Assembly: GCF_038396845.1 (NCBI RefSeq)
Contig: NZ_CP151587.1
Coordinates: 3,446,001-3,510,000, forward strand
DNA length: 64,000 bases
From: Gymnodinialimonas sp. 57CJ19
GTDB taxonomy: Bacteria > Pseudomonadota > Alphaproteobacteria > Rhodobacterales > Rhodobacteraceae
Direction of reading: 5' to 3'
Every line of letters begins with the position of its first letter. The stretch's first letter is position 1. Below are positions 53,468 to 62,199 of the stretch, piece by piece. The notes below the pieces were generated by a model, which saw nothing but the letters and a program-made list of their open reading frames with translations, searched no databases and was not told the DNA's origin. Position numbers and translations under genes: made by a program.

Positions 53468-54834
53468 CCCCCCTCACCTGCTTCAAGGCAAATGACATTC
53501 GCGGGCGTTTGGACGTCGATCTGGATGCGGAGATTGCCTACCGGATCGGCCGCGCATTTGCCGAGGTATTGGAGGCCAGAACAGTGGTCTTGGGGCGCGA
53601 TATCCGGACCTCATCTAAAACGTTATCGGACGCCGTGGCCGAGGCCCTTGTGGACGCAGGGTGTGAGGTGTTCGACCTTGGCCTTTCGGGCACGGAAGAG
53701 ATGTATCACGCCACATCCCATTTCGACGCAGACGGCGGGATTTGCGTGACCGCGTCCCACAATCCCATGGACTTCAATGGGATGAAGCTGGTGCAAGCCG
53801 GCTCTGCTCCACTGGACGGAGACCGGAGCCTTTCGCGCATCAAGGAACGGGCCGAGTCGGCCGATTTCGCGGCCCCAAAGGCCATTGGCCGGATCATAGA
53901 CATCTCCGAAAAGGCGCGGGACGCCTATGTCGACTGCGTCGTGTCATTTGCCGACATCGACGCCTTCAAACCGCTGAGAATACTGGTGAATGCGGGTCAC
54001 GGCACCGCTGGCCCCACGTTCGATGCCATCGCAGAGCGGCTCACTCACATGGGCAGCCCCTTGCGCTTTGAAAAACTCTTCCACACACCCGATGGCACCT
54101 TTCCCCAAGGTATTCCAAACCCGCTTCTGCCCGAAAATCACGCCGCCACCGCCGATGCCGCCAAGGCCAAAGGGGCGGATTTCGGCGTGGCGTGGGATGG
54201 CGATTTCGACCGCTGTTTCTTCTTCGACCACACAGGCGCATTTGTGGATGGCGAATATGTCGTGGGGCTTCTGGCGCAAGCGTTTTTGGCGCAGCATCCG
54301 GGCGAGACGATCATCCATGACCCCCGAGTGATCTGGAACACCCGCGACTTGGTGGCCAAGGCAGGCGGAAGGGCCTTGCAAAGCCTCACGGGGCACGCCT
54401 TCATCAAGCGCAAGATGCGTGACGCCAATGCCATCTACGGCGGAGAGATGTCGGCCCACCATTACTTCCGTGATTTCGCCTATTGTGACAGCGGCATGGT
54501 CCCCTGGATCTTGGTCGCCAACCTCGTCAGCGCCCACGGCCCCTTGGCCGACATGGTCGCGGCCCGCAAAGCGGCGTTTCCATCTTCGGGCGAGTTGAAC
54601 TTCACGATTGAAGACCCGAACGCCGCGCTGGCCCGCGTCAAAGCCGCCTTCGCGTCGGAGGCAGTAGGCGTGGATGAAATGGACGGACTTGGGGTCGACA
54701 TGGGCGCATGGCGCTTCAACTTGCGACGCTCCAACACCGAGGCTCTGGTGCGCCTTAACGTGGAAGCCCGCGATGACGCGCGGCTGGTGGCTCAAGGGGT
54801 GGAGAAGGTGAAGGCGGCGTTGGCCGGGCGATAG
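53464..54834 (+). CDS. manB: Phosphomannomutase/phosphoglucomutase (ManB)
   Basis: 456 residues, alpha-D-phosphohexomutase family with all four active-site loops: VTASHNPMDFNGMK (phosphoserine near residue 97), DGDFDRCFFFD (metal, near 240), GGEMSAHHYF (sugar specificity, near 325) and RRSNTEALVR (phosphate binding). It converts mannose-6-P to mannose-1-P for ManC. It overlaps manC by 4 bp and converges with wzc 19 bp away. Together manC, manB and wzc mark an exopolysaccharide locus. Confidence 0.93.
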   Translation: MTPLTCFKANDIRGRLDVDLDAEIAYRIGRAFAEVLEARTVVLGRDIRTSSKTLSDAVAEALVDAGCEVFDLGLSGTEEMYHATSHFDADGGICVTASHNPMDFNGMKLVQAGSAPLDGDRSLSRIKERAESADFAAPKAIGRIIDISEKARDAYVDCVVSFADIDAFKPLRILVNAGHGTAGPTFDAIAERLTHMGSPLRFEKLFHTPDGTFPQGIPNPLLPENHAATADAAKAKGADFGVAWDGDFDRCFFFDHTGAFVDGEYVVGLLAQAFLAQHPGETIIHDPRVIWNTRDLVAKAGGRALQSLTGHAFIKRKMRDANAIYGGEMSAHHYFRDFAYCDSGMVPWILVANLVSAHGPLADMVAARKAAFPSSGELNFTIEDPNAALARVKAAFASEAVGVDEMDGLGVDMGAWRFNLRRSNTEALVRLNVEARDDARLVAQGVEKVKAALAGR

Positions 54835-54853
54835 TCCGGTACCCGCCCCACCC

Positions 54854-56966
54854 TTAGTCGTTGGCGTAGTAGCCCGAAGAATAACCGTCGTAGCCATATT
54901 GGCCGCCGTAGCCGTAGCCCTTCATCTTCTTTTGATCCACTTGGGTCAAAACGGCCCCATCCACAGGATGGCCAATGGAGTTCAGCATTTCCAGGCCTTG
55001 GCGCACTTGGGTGCGAGTGGTGAAGCCCCAGCGCACGGCGAACACCCTCACGTCGGCGTGACGGGCCAGGACGCGGGCATCGGGAACGGCCAAAACCGGC
55101 GGGCTGTCGATGATAATGTGGTCATAGCGGTCGCGCAGCTTCTTGATCAAATCGCCAAATCGGCGCGATTCAAACAGGTCAGCGGCGTTGAAATCCCCGC
55201 CCGAACCCATCAACACTTCCACCCCAAGATCGGGGTCACGCAGGTCCACGTCATCTAGGTTGGTTTTTCCCAACAAGACATCCAGCAGTTTCACACCGGT
55301 CGGGCGGGTCTCGTCCACATAAGCACGCAGTGTTTGGCGACGGATATCAGCTTCCAGGAGTAGAACGCGACGCCCCTCCAACGAGCCCAAGTAGCGCGCC
55401 AAGGCCAATGACATCGTTGTCTTGCCCTCCCCCGGGATCGAGGAGGTGACAAGGATGACCTTTGCTTCTTCGTCAGGGCTGACCATCAAAATGGAGGTCC
55501 GCAGGTTGCGAACCGCCTCTGCGAAGATCGAGTTCGGCTTGTCCTTCAGGCGTTGAAGAACGTCCTTTCGCCCTCGGACGGACATGGCGGGCAACGCGCC
55601 AAGCGCTTTCACGCCCGCGAGGCTTTTTAATTCGTCCGTCGTGCGGAACCCCGCAAAGCGCCATTCGCGGATCAGAACGATTGCAGACCCGATCATCGCG
55701 CCCAGAATAGCCATCAGCGCCATCATCATCATGACGCGCGGGCTGGACTGGCCGCGCGGCACTGCCTCGGACAACACGATGCTGTCGGCCGTTTCCAGAC
55801 CCTGCTGAATGCTGGCCTCTTGCAGCCGCGCCAGAAAGGTTTCGTAAAGCAGGCGCGACGCTGCAACTTCGCGTTCCAACTGCTGCATGGCAATCAACTC
55901 GCTCGATTGCTGCGACACTTGCGCCGTCAATTCCTCGGCGGACCGACGCAGGGAGGCAAGCTGCGTTTCATTGCGGCGGATGTCATCCCCGATGTCGGAA
56001 GCAATGGCCAACAACGCGACCTGCGTGGCGTCGGCTTCCAGTCGTCCGGCACGGAAACGCTGGATGATCCCCGTAAACCGCGTATCGCCAGAGGCTTCCA
56101 GCACGGCCAGCAATTCGTCAAAGCCGTCCGCGCCCTCAATCGCCGTTTGCAGAGCCTGGTTTTCTGCCAAGCGAACCTGTGCATCTTCGACCCGCGTGCG
56201 CAGGTCGCGCAGTTGCAGGTTTTGCGCCTGCAACAATTGGGCATCAATCACGTTGGACGCTTCCATGCGCTGCGCCAGTTCCTGCTCCAACGCCTCAACG
56301 TTTGCCTCAAGCTCAGTGGTGCGCTCCGACAGGAATTCAATCGCGCGTGTTGCGTCGTCCAGTTTTTGGCGGATCTGATTGTCTATATAAATCTCGGCCA
56401 GCGCATTCACGATCGTCGCGGACTTAATGGGATCGGTGGTCGTGATCTGAATATTGAAGGCTAACGATTGGCGGATATTGGAAACCGAAAGGCTCGCGAT
56501 CACCTGGTCAACGACACGGTTGCGTATTTGCTCATCGCTAAAGGTCGGACGCTCCCCCCCCCCCCGAAAGGGTCTGCATGACCCGCGACAAAAGGCTGGG
56601 GGGCGCAAGCACCGAGTTGAATTCCGGGTCATCCACAAGGCCTTGCTCATCGACCAAACGCCCAACGAGAGAGCGCGACAGAAGTACCTCCAACTCAGTA
56701 TTCAGGCCTACTGTATCAATGCCGCCGCCCGAGAAGATGCTTTCAATGTCGCCGATGACCTGTTGCTGCTCGCCGTTGAAGGCGATCGTGGCCCGCGCCG
56801 GATACATCGGCACAGCCACCCGCGTGGCATAAAGGAATGCGCCCACAATTCCGATAATAGCGACAAGAATGATCCACAGCTTGCCGCGCCAAAGGACGCC
56901 GAAAAGAGCCGCCAAATCAATTTCGTCAGATTCTACGGTCTCGTTTGCTTCGGCTGCTCGGGTCAT
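54854..56966 (-). pseudogene. wzc: Wzc-type polysaccharide co-polymerase/tyrosine kinase, split by a frameshift in a G12 tract
   Basis: Two frames make one protein. The first (ATG at 56964-56966) has the Wzz N-terminal span and the beta-rich domain up to QTLSGGGGASDL and a stop. The second resumes at ERPTFSDEQIRNRVVDQ and continues with a coiled coil (about 150-260), a second TM (MMMMALMAILGAMIGSAIVL) and the BY-kinase: Walker A PGEGKTT, Walker A' LLLEADIR, Walker B IIIDSPP and the C-terminal Tyr cluster GYGYGGQYGYDGYSSGYY. With 11 Gs instead of 12 the frame would join and give 703 residues, a normal Wzc length. It controls polysaccharide chain length and export. Either phase-OFF or a sequencing error. 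Confidence 0.88.
56554..56565 (-). repeat. Homopolymer of 12 G (coding strand) inside wzc
   Basis: Twelve C on the plus strand, i.e. twelve G in the gene, following CTTTC and preceding AGCGTCC. It is the longest homopolymer noticed in the window. Loss of one base restores the wzc frame; gain of two would also do so. Tracts of this length slip during replication and are also a common error source. Confidence 0.95.
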
Positions 56967-57285
56967 ATCTCGGATCACTTTTGGGATTTTGCCTAGGTCT
57001 AGGCGGCATTCCAGAGCTATACTAGGCAATAGTCCGCGCTAGTACCGGGGAAAAGCCGCGTTAACTTATCACACCTCGAACGAGGACGCCGGGTCGCCAA
57101 ACCGGCGCAGGGGCTTTGTATCATGCCGCCCCCCGAAACCGCATCTGTCCAGGTTAGACAAGCCGCTGCTAAAGCCTTGCCACACGGGAAAAGGTTCCGC
57201 TTTCGCCGGCGCGCGGGTCTGTCTTTGTGGCGTACAGTCCCTAACCGTGGGAGGGGGCGTCGGCCCCGCACCACCGGGCCAAGGC
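56967..57285. other. Gap upstream of wzc, no convincing gene
   Basis: Holds the wzc promoter region and only weak short frames; an 85-residue minus-strand frame (57017-57274) is Arg/Pro-rich with no motif and no good start. No additional structure stands out apart from the hairpin that follows at 57286. Confidence 0.5.
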
Positions 57286-57325
57286 GTTAACCTTTTATCG
57301 GCAGTTTCCCGCCGAAAAGGTTAAC
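57286..57325 (-). terminator. Long hairpin after the GAF gene, terminator of the dipeptide-transport operon
   Basis: GTTAACCTTTT (57286-57296) and AAAAGGTTAAC (57315-57325) are perfect 11-bp arms; the spacer holds a second CGGC/GCCG pair, giving a nearly continuous 15-bp stem. It starts 38 bp after the GAF stop on the minus strand. It could also be a regulator site for wzc. Confidence 0.65.
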
Positions 57326-57362
57326 GATCTCGGTGCAAGCGTCGGCGGTATTCGCTTCGCCC

Positions 57363-57869
57363 TTATGCCGCTTCTCGGAGCGCCAATGTCGCGCGAACCG
57401 CGCGGAGCGCCGGGGCTGTCAAAATGGCGCTGTATTCCGCCACACGGGCGTCGGTGAAATGCCCTTCTGCATCCAGCAGATTCACCGTGGCCAGCAGTTC
57501 GCCGTTGTCGATGATCGGCAGGTTCATCACCGATGCGCAGCCCAAAGAGCCGATGAGTTCATAGTCGGGAAATACTTTAGCAATGTCGGCCAAGGTATTG
57601 GCCACAAAGCATTCGTGCTGCCCGTGGACGATGTCGAACCAATCGTTGTGCGTGATCGGCTTGGTGCCTGAGGCGGGATAGGCTTCGGGCATGTTGGAAT
57701 AGGCACGGCGCGCCAGGCCCGCTTCCATATCAACCGTCATAACGGTCCACAGACGCACGGGAACCAATGTGTTGCTCAGGCGGTATAGCGCCTCCAGCAC
57801 CGCCTCTTCAGTGGTGGCGGCCGCAAGTTCTGCGTCAAACTGTGCCTGTGCTGTTTCTGCCTGCGTCAT
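57363..57869 (-). CDS. GAF domain protein at the end of the dipeptide-type transport operon
   Basis: 168 residues, essentially one GAF domain: an N-terminal helix (AQFDAELAAATTEEAVLEALYRLSN), then VRLWTVMTVDMEAGLARRAYSN, GSLGCASVMNLPIIDNGELLATVNLLDAEGHFTD. GAF domains bind small molecules or sense redox state; this one has no output domain, so it may be a stand-alone ligand sensor or a free-methionine-sulfoxide-reductase-like protein, but the Cys triad is not clear. It starts 12 bp after dppF and is followed by a strong hairpin, so it is the last gene of the operon. Confidence 0.78.
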   Translation of the reverse strand: MTQAETAQAQFDAELAAATTEEAVLEALYRLSNTLVPVRLWTVMTVDMEAGLARRAYSNMPEAYPASGTKPITHNDWFDIVHGQHECFVANTLADIAKVFPDYELIGSLGCASVMNLPIIDNGELLATVNLLDAEGHFTDARVAEYSAILTAPALRAVRATLALREAA

Positions 57870-57881
57870 GGGAAGCTCCTG

Positions 57882-58631
57882 TTATTGTGCGTCGTTGCCG
57901 CCGCTCGCGGCGTAAAGGCTCTGGGTGTAGGGATCGGTAAAACTGCCGTCGTGCAGTGCCGTGGCGGGCGCAATCTCGACGATGCGGCCCTTGTTCATCA
58001 CCGCCATGCGATCACACATGAAGCTGACCACAGGCAGGTTATGGGTGACCATCAGGTACGTCAGCCCCCGCTCGGCCCGAAGGCGTTTCAGAAGGTTGAG
58101 GATCTCCGCCTGCACCGACACATCAAGGGCACTGGTGGGCTCGTCCAGCAACATCACCTCAGGCTCCAGCATCAGGGCGCGGGCGATGGCGACACGCTGG
58201 CGTTGGCCGCCAGACATCTGGTGCGGGTAGCGGAACCGGAACCGCGCATCGAGGCCCACGTCCGACAGCACCTGTTGCACCCGCGCGTCCTTGTCACCGA
58301 TCCCGTGGATCGCCAAAGGCTCGGACAGAACCGCATCCACGGTCTTGCGCGGGTGGAGCGAGCCGTAAGGGTCTTGAAACACCATCTGCACCTGTGCGGC
58401 CAAGGCTCGGTTCGGCTTGTGGGGGCCGGGTTGGCCCAACACTTCCATCGTGCCGGTCCATTCCGACGCAAGACCACACAACGCCTTGAGAACGGTGGAC
58501 TTGCCCGAGCCGCTCTCGCCAACCAGGGCGAAGCTTTCGCCCTTGGCCACATCAAAGGAGACATCATGGACAACGCGCAAGCCGTCGTAGGAAATGTTGA
58601 GGTTGCTCAGAGAGATAGCCGGGGCGGTCAT
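57882..58631 (-). CDS. dppF: Dipeptide/oligopeptide-type ABC transporter ATP-binding protein (DppF-like)
   Basis: 249 residues. Walker A GESGSGKST (about 38-46), the Q-loop region VFQDPYGSLHPR that marks the OppF/DppF branch, signature MSGGQRQRVAIARAL, Walker [13 protein letters not shown] and H-loop MVTHN. The short C-terminus without the long OppF tail is common in this group. ATGA overlap with the dppD stop. It works with DppD as ATPase pair. Confidence 0.9.
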   Translation of the reverse strand: MTAPAISLSNLNISYDGLRVVHDVSFDVAKGESFALVGESGSGKSTVLKALCGLASEWTGTMEVLGQPGPHKPNRALAAQVQMVFQDPYGSLHPRKTVDAVLSEPLAIHGIGDKDARVQQVLSDVGLDARFRFRYPHQMSGGQRQRVAIARALMLEPEVMLLDEPTSALDVSVQAEILNLLKRLRAERGLTYLMVTHNLPVVSFMCDRMAVMNKGRIVEIAPATALHDGSFTDPYTQSLYAASGGNDAQ

Positions 58632-59458
58632 GTGGTACGCTCCATCACGGGCAGGGTTTCGCGGGTTTCGTGCATTTGCGGCACAGCGGCCAGAAGGCCC
58701 CGCGTGTAGGGATGCGTCGCCTTATGCAGATCTTTCGCGGCACAGCTTTCCACCACGCGGCCCGAGTTCATCACAAGGATGCGGTCACAGTAGCGGGCGA
58801 CCAGTGGCAGGTCGTGGCTGATAAGGATCAGTCCCATGCCCTTGGGGTTGACCGCATTGCCGCCCACCAGATCGTTAATCAGCGCCAGAACATCGCCCTG
58901 CACGCTGACATCCAACGCGCTTGTCGGCTCGTCCGCGATCAGCAGGCGGGGGCGCGGGATCAGCATCATCGCGATCATCACGCGCTGGCCCATGCCACCC
59001 GACAGCTCGTGGGCATACATGCGGGCCACACGCTCGGGGTCGTTGATCCGCACGGCCTCCAGCATCTGGTGAACGCGGGCTTTGATCTCGGACCGGGGCA
59101 GACGTTCATGGGTGCGAAGGGCCTCGGCGATCTGTGCGCCGATGGTCATCACCGGGTTCAGGGAATAGCGCGGGTCTTGCATGATCATCGAGATCTTCGC
59201 GCCACGCATCTGCCGCATCTGCCGCTCGGACAGGGCGCCCAGGTCTTGCCCCTCAAAGGCGATTTTGCCTGAGACTTGCCCGGGCCGCCGGATAAGACGC
59301 AGGATCGCACGGCCGGTCATCGACTTGCCAGACCCGCTTTCGCCCACGATCCCAAGGCGTTCCTGCCCCAGATCGAAGGACACGCCGTCCACCACATTCA
59401 CGCGGCCTTTGGGTGTCGGGAAACTGACGGTGAGGTCTTTAACAGAAAGAAGGCTCAT
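58628..59458 (-). CDS. dppD: Dipeptide/oligopeptide-type ABC transporter ATP-binding protein (DppD-like)
   Basis: 276 residues. Walker A GESGSGKSM (about 37-45), ISMIMQDPRYSLNPV (OppD/DppD-type Q-loop), signature LSGGMGQRVMIAMML, Walker B RLLIADEPTSALD, H-loop LISHDLP. The first motif ends KSM rather than KST, a conservative variant. It overlaps dppC and dppF by 4 bp each, indicating a tightly coupled operon. Confidence 0.9.
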   Translation of the reverse strand: MSLLSVKDLTVSFPTPKGRVNVVDGVSFDLGQERLGIVGESGSGKSMTGRAILRLIRRPGQVSGKIAFEGQDLGALSERQMRQMRGAKISMIMQDPRYSLNPVMTIGAQIAEALRTHERLPRSEIKARVHQMLEAVRINDPERVARMYAHELSGGMGQRVMIAMMLIPRPRLLIADEPTSALDVSVQGDVLALINDLVGGNAVNPKGMGLILISHDLPLVARYCDRILVMNSGRVVESCAAKDLHKATHPYTRGLLAAVPQMHETRETLPVMERTT

Positions 59459-60351
59459 CCCTTACGCTCCGATTTTGGGTCCAACACGTCGCGCAGACCG
59501 TCCCCGAGGAAACAGAAACCAAGCGACACAAGGATGATGGCAAAGCCGGGGAAGGTAGAAACCCACCACTGATCGTAGATGAACGACCGCCCGCCAGAGA
59601 TCATCGCCCCCCATTCCGGTTCGGGCGGTTGCGCGCCAAGGCCAAGGAAGCCAAGGCCCGCTGCCGTCAGAATGATCCCCGCCATATCAAGGGTGACGCG
59701 TACGATCATCGACGACGTGCAAAGCGGCAGCACATGGCGCGTGATGATGCGCGTGTGCGACCCGCCCAACAGCCGGGCCGCGGCCACAAATTCTGAATTG
59801 CGAAGGGTCAGCGTTTCCGCCCGCGCGATCCGCGCATAGGCGGGCCATGTGGTGATCGCGATGGCGATGATCGCGTTCTCGATCCCCGGCCCGAGCGCGG
59901 CGGCGAAAGCGAGGGCCAGCACCAGCTTGGGCATCGACAGGAACACATCGGTAACGCCCATCAGGGCGCGGTCGATCCAGCCGCCGAAATAGCCCGAGAT
60001 CGCCCCGATCAGCAGCCCGAGAGGGGCCGAAATGATCGCCACCAAGGCCACAATCTGCAAGGTGATCTGCGCGCCATGGACAACGCGGGCGAAGATATCG
60101 CGGCCCAATTGGTCGGTGCCAAACCAATGGGCAGCCGAGGGCGGCTCCAGCCGACGATCAAGAAACTGCCCGCCGGGGCCACCCGGCGCGATGGTGTCGG
60201 CAAAAATCGCCGTCAGGACCAGCGCGGCAATGATAAGCGCCCCCGCCACAGCCAGCGGATTGCGCAGCATATCCTGTGTGATCCGGTAAGCGCGCCCCGA
60301 TGCGGCCTGAAGGCGCGATGAGGGGCTGTCGTCAATGAGCCAAGCGTGCAT
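59455..60351 (-). CDS. dppC: Dipeptide-type ABC transporter permease (DppC-like)
   Basis: 298 residues with six hydrophobic segments. The family landmarks are the N-terminal LRNPLAVAGALIIAAL, HWFGTDQLGRDIFARVVHGAQITLQI, and the EAA loop in SEFVAAARLLGGSHTRIITRHVLPLC with later GAQPPEPEWGAMISGG. Inner-membrane channel subunit, 1 bp from dppB and overlapping dppD. Confidence 0.91.
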   Translation of the reverse strand: MHAWLIDDSPSSRLQAASGRAYRITQDMLRNPLAVAGALIIAALVLTAIFADTIAPGGPGGQFLDRRLEPPSAAHWFGTDQLGRDIFARVVHGAQITLQIVALVAIISAPLGLLIGAISGYFGGWIDRALMGVTDVFLSMPKLVLALAFAAALGPGIENAIIAIAITTWPAYARIARAETLTLRNSEFVAAARLLGGSHTRIITRHVLPLCTSSMIVRVTLDMAGIILTAAGLGFLGLGAQPPEPEWGAMISGGRSFIYDQWWVSTFPGFAIILVSLGFCFLGDGLRDVLDPKSERKG

Positions 60352-60352
60352 C

Positions 60353-61408
60353 TTAACGGCTCCCTTCGCGGCTACGGGGGTCCAGGACGCGGTAGAGCAC
60401 GTCGGACACCTTGTTGATCATGATAAACACCGCGCCAATCACTAACGTCGCGCCCAGCACGGCGTTCATGTCGGCGTTGAAAAGTGCGGTGGTCAGGTAG
60501 TTGCCGATGCCGGGCCAGGAAAATACGGTCTCAATCATTACTGACCCTTCCAGCAGGCCCGCGTAGCTGAGGCCGATAACGGTAATCAGGGGCACCCGGA
60601 TCGAGCCGAAGGCATGGACCCAGATCACCCGCCATTCCGGCACACCCTTCACGCGGGCGGTGGTGACGTATTCCTGGCTCAACTGATCCAACATGAACGA
60701 CCGCGTCATCCGCGCGATATAGGCCAGCGAAAAGACCGCAAGGATCGAGGCGGGAAGGATGATATGCGACCACGCGCTTTTCACGACCTCCCAATCACCA
60801 TCAAGCACTGCATCGACGGTCAGCAGGCCAGTCACGACGGGGGTTATTCCGTCGTAAAAGATACTCACCCGGCCCGGCCCTTCAACCCAGCCAAGCCAGG
60901 CGTAGAACACCGCAAGGCCCACAAGACCCAACCAAAACGCTGGCACCGAATAGCCCAGCAGCGCAAAGACCCGGATCACTTGATCCACCCAACTACCCTG
61001 CCATGCGGCCGCCAATACGCCCGCCGGCACGCCAAGGCCCACGCCGATCAGGATGCCGAGGGTTGCCATCTCCAGGGTGGCTGGAAACACCCGAGCAAGG
61101 TCTTCCGCCACGGGGCGGTTGGTAGAGGTGGACATGCCCATATCGAATCGCAACACGTCGCCTACATAGCTGACAAACTGCACAATCAGTGGGCGATCGA
61201 GGCCCATAGCGATACGCGCCACCTCATATTGTTCCGGCGTCGCGCGGTCACCGACCACTGACAAAACAGGATCAATTGGCACCACGCGACCAATGAAGAA
61301 AGTCAGCGCCAAAAGGCCCAGAAACGTCAGCGCAACCACGATAACGAACCGCACAATGCCTAGGCTTGTGCTGCCAATCGGGCCTGATTTGATGTCTTGA
61401 AATGCCAT
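60353..61408 (-). CDS. dppB: Dipeptide-type ABC transporter permease (DppB-like)
   Basis: 351 residues, about six hydrophobic segments. Family features: a leading span with FIGRVVPIDPVLSVVGDRATPEQ, FDMGMSTSTNRPVAEDLARVFPATLEM, the EAA region QEYVTTARVKGVPEWRVIWVHAFGSIRVPLI and EGSVMIETVFSWPGIGNYLTTALFNAD. A periplasmic insertion around residues 178-210 makes it slightly long. The ribosome binding site AGAGGAG is about 13 nt upstream. First gene of the minus-strand operon, divergent from the XRE-cupin regulator. Confidence 0.9.
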   Translation of the reverse strand: MAFQDIKSGPIGSTSLGIVRFVIVVALTFLGLLALTFFIGRVVPIDPVLSVVGDRATPEQYEVARIAMGLDRPLIVQFVSYVGDVLRFDMGMSTSTNRPVAEDLARVFPATLEMATLGILIGVGLGVPAGVLAAAWQGSWVDQVIRVFALLGYSVPAFWLGLVGLAVFYAWLGWVEGPGRVSIFYDGITPVVTGLLTVDAVLDGDWEVVKSAWSHIILPASILAVFSLAYIARMTRSFMLDQLSQEYVTTARVKGVPEWRVIWVHAFGSIRVPLITVIGLSYAGLLEGSVMIETVFSWPGIGNYLTTALFNADMNAVLGATLVIGAVFIMINKVSDVLYRVLDPRSREGSR

Positions 61409-61554
61409 CTTGATGGGGGCTCCTCTGGCGAAAATGAAGGTGGCGCCATTTCGCGACGATGTAACATTTTGCTTGGATTTGGCAAATAGTTTTGGTTAGA
61501 TCAAAAAAATTGTGGTGAAAGTCCATCAATCGTCAAGCCGTGGGGGAGGGAAGA

Positions 61555-62172
61555 ATGGCACGACCAAAGACCGACAAAGACCCCGCCTTGGGTGCTTTGA
61601 TCCGCAAGCGGCGCAAGCAGCTGGATCTGACGTTGCAGGCGCTTTGCGATGCGGCCGGATTGTCGGTGGGTTACCTCAGTCAGGTGGAGCGTGGGCAATC
61701 GACACCTTCGCTCGGTACGTTGGCCCAAATCGCCCAGGCGCTTTCGGTCGGGCTGGAATACTTCATCACCACACCCAAACCATCAGACAGCCTGACACGG
61801 GCGGGCGCGCGGCCTCAGTTCTCCATTGATGGCTCGTCCATCATGTACGAATCCGTGTGCGCCGATTTCCCCGGCGCAGAGTTGTCGAGCTACATTCTGC
61901 ACGTCCCCGCCGGATATGCCTCGGAAGTGGTCAGCCACGAAGGCGAAGAGATCATCTTTCTGCTGGACGGCGAAATCACCCAGACCCTTGGCGGTCAGAC
62001 CTTCATCTTACAACAGGGGGACAGCCTGCACTACACCGGTTCAACCCCCCATTCGTGGTCCAATGAGACCCAAAGCACGACGCGCATCTTGTGGACCGGC
62101 ACCCTTTCGGTGCTTCAACGCAAGGGCGCGGTCAAACTGCCCGAAATAACCCCAGCCAATACTAATGGCTAA
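61555..62172 (+). CDS. XRE family regulator with C-terminal cupin domain
   Basis: 205 residues from an ATG behind GGGGGAGGG. HTH (about 15-70) in LTLQALCDAAGLSVGYLSQVERGQSTPSL and a single cupin domain (about 95-185) with VVSHEGEEIIFLLDGEITQTLGG and GDSLHYTGSTPHSW, as in PuuR-type regulators. It sits between the divergent dppBCDF-GAF operon and the dppA gene, so it likely regulates this peptide/opine-like transport system. The intergenic 61409-61554 holds TTTGC...GCAAA (61468-61486), a weak inverted repeat. Confidence 0.88.
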   Translation: MARPKTDKDPALGALIRKRRKQLDLTLQALCDAAGLSVGYLSQVERGQSTPSLGTLAQIAQALSVGLEYFITTPKPSDSLTRAGARPQFSIDGSSIMYESVCADFPGAELSSYILHVPAGYASEVVSHEGEEIIFLLDGEITQTLGGQTFILQQGDSLHYTGSTPHSWSNETQSTTRILWTGTLSVLQRKGAVKLPEITPANTNG

Positions 62173-62199
62173 CCTGAAACCAGCACGGAGTTAAAACCC

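Noticed and set aside
57017..57274. 85-residue minus-strand frame upstream of wzc
   Set aside because: Arg/Pro-rich, no motif, no supported start.
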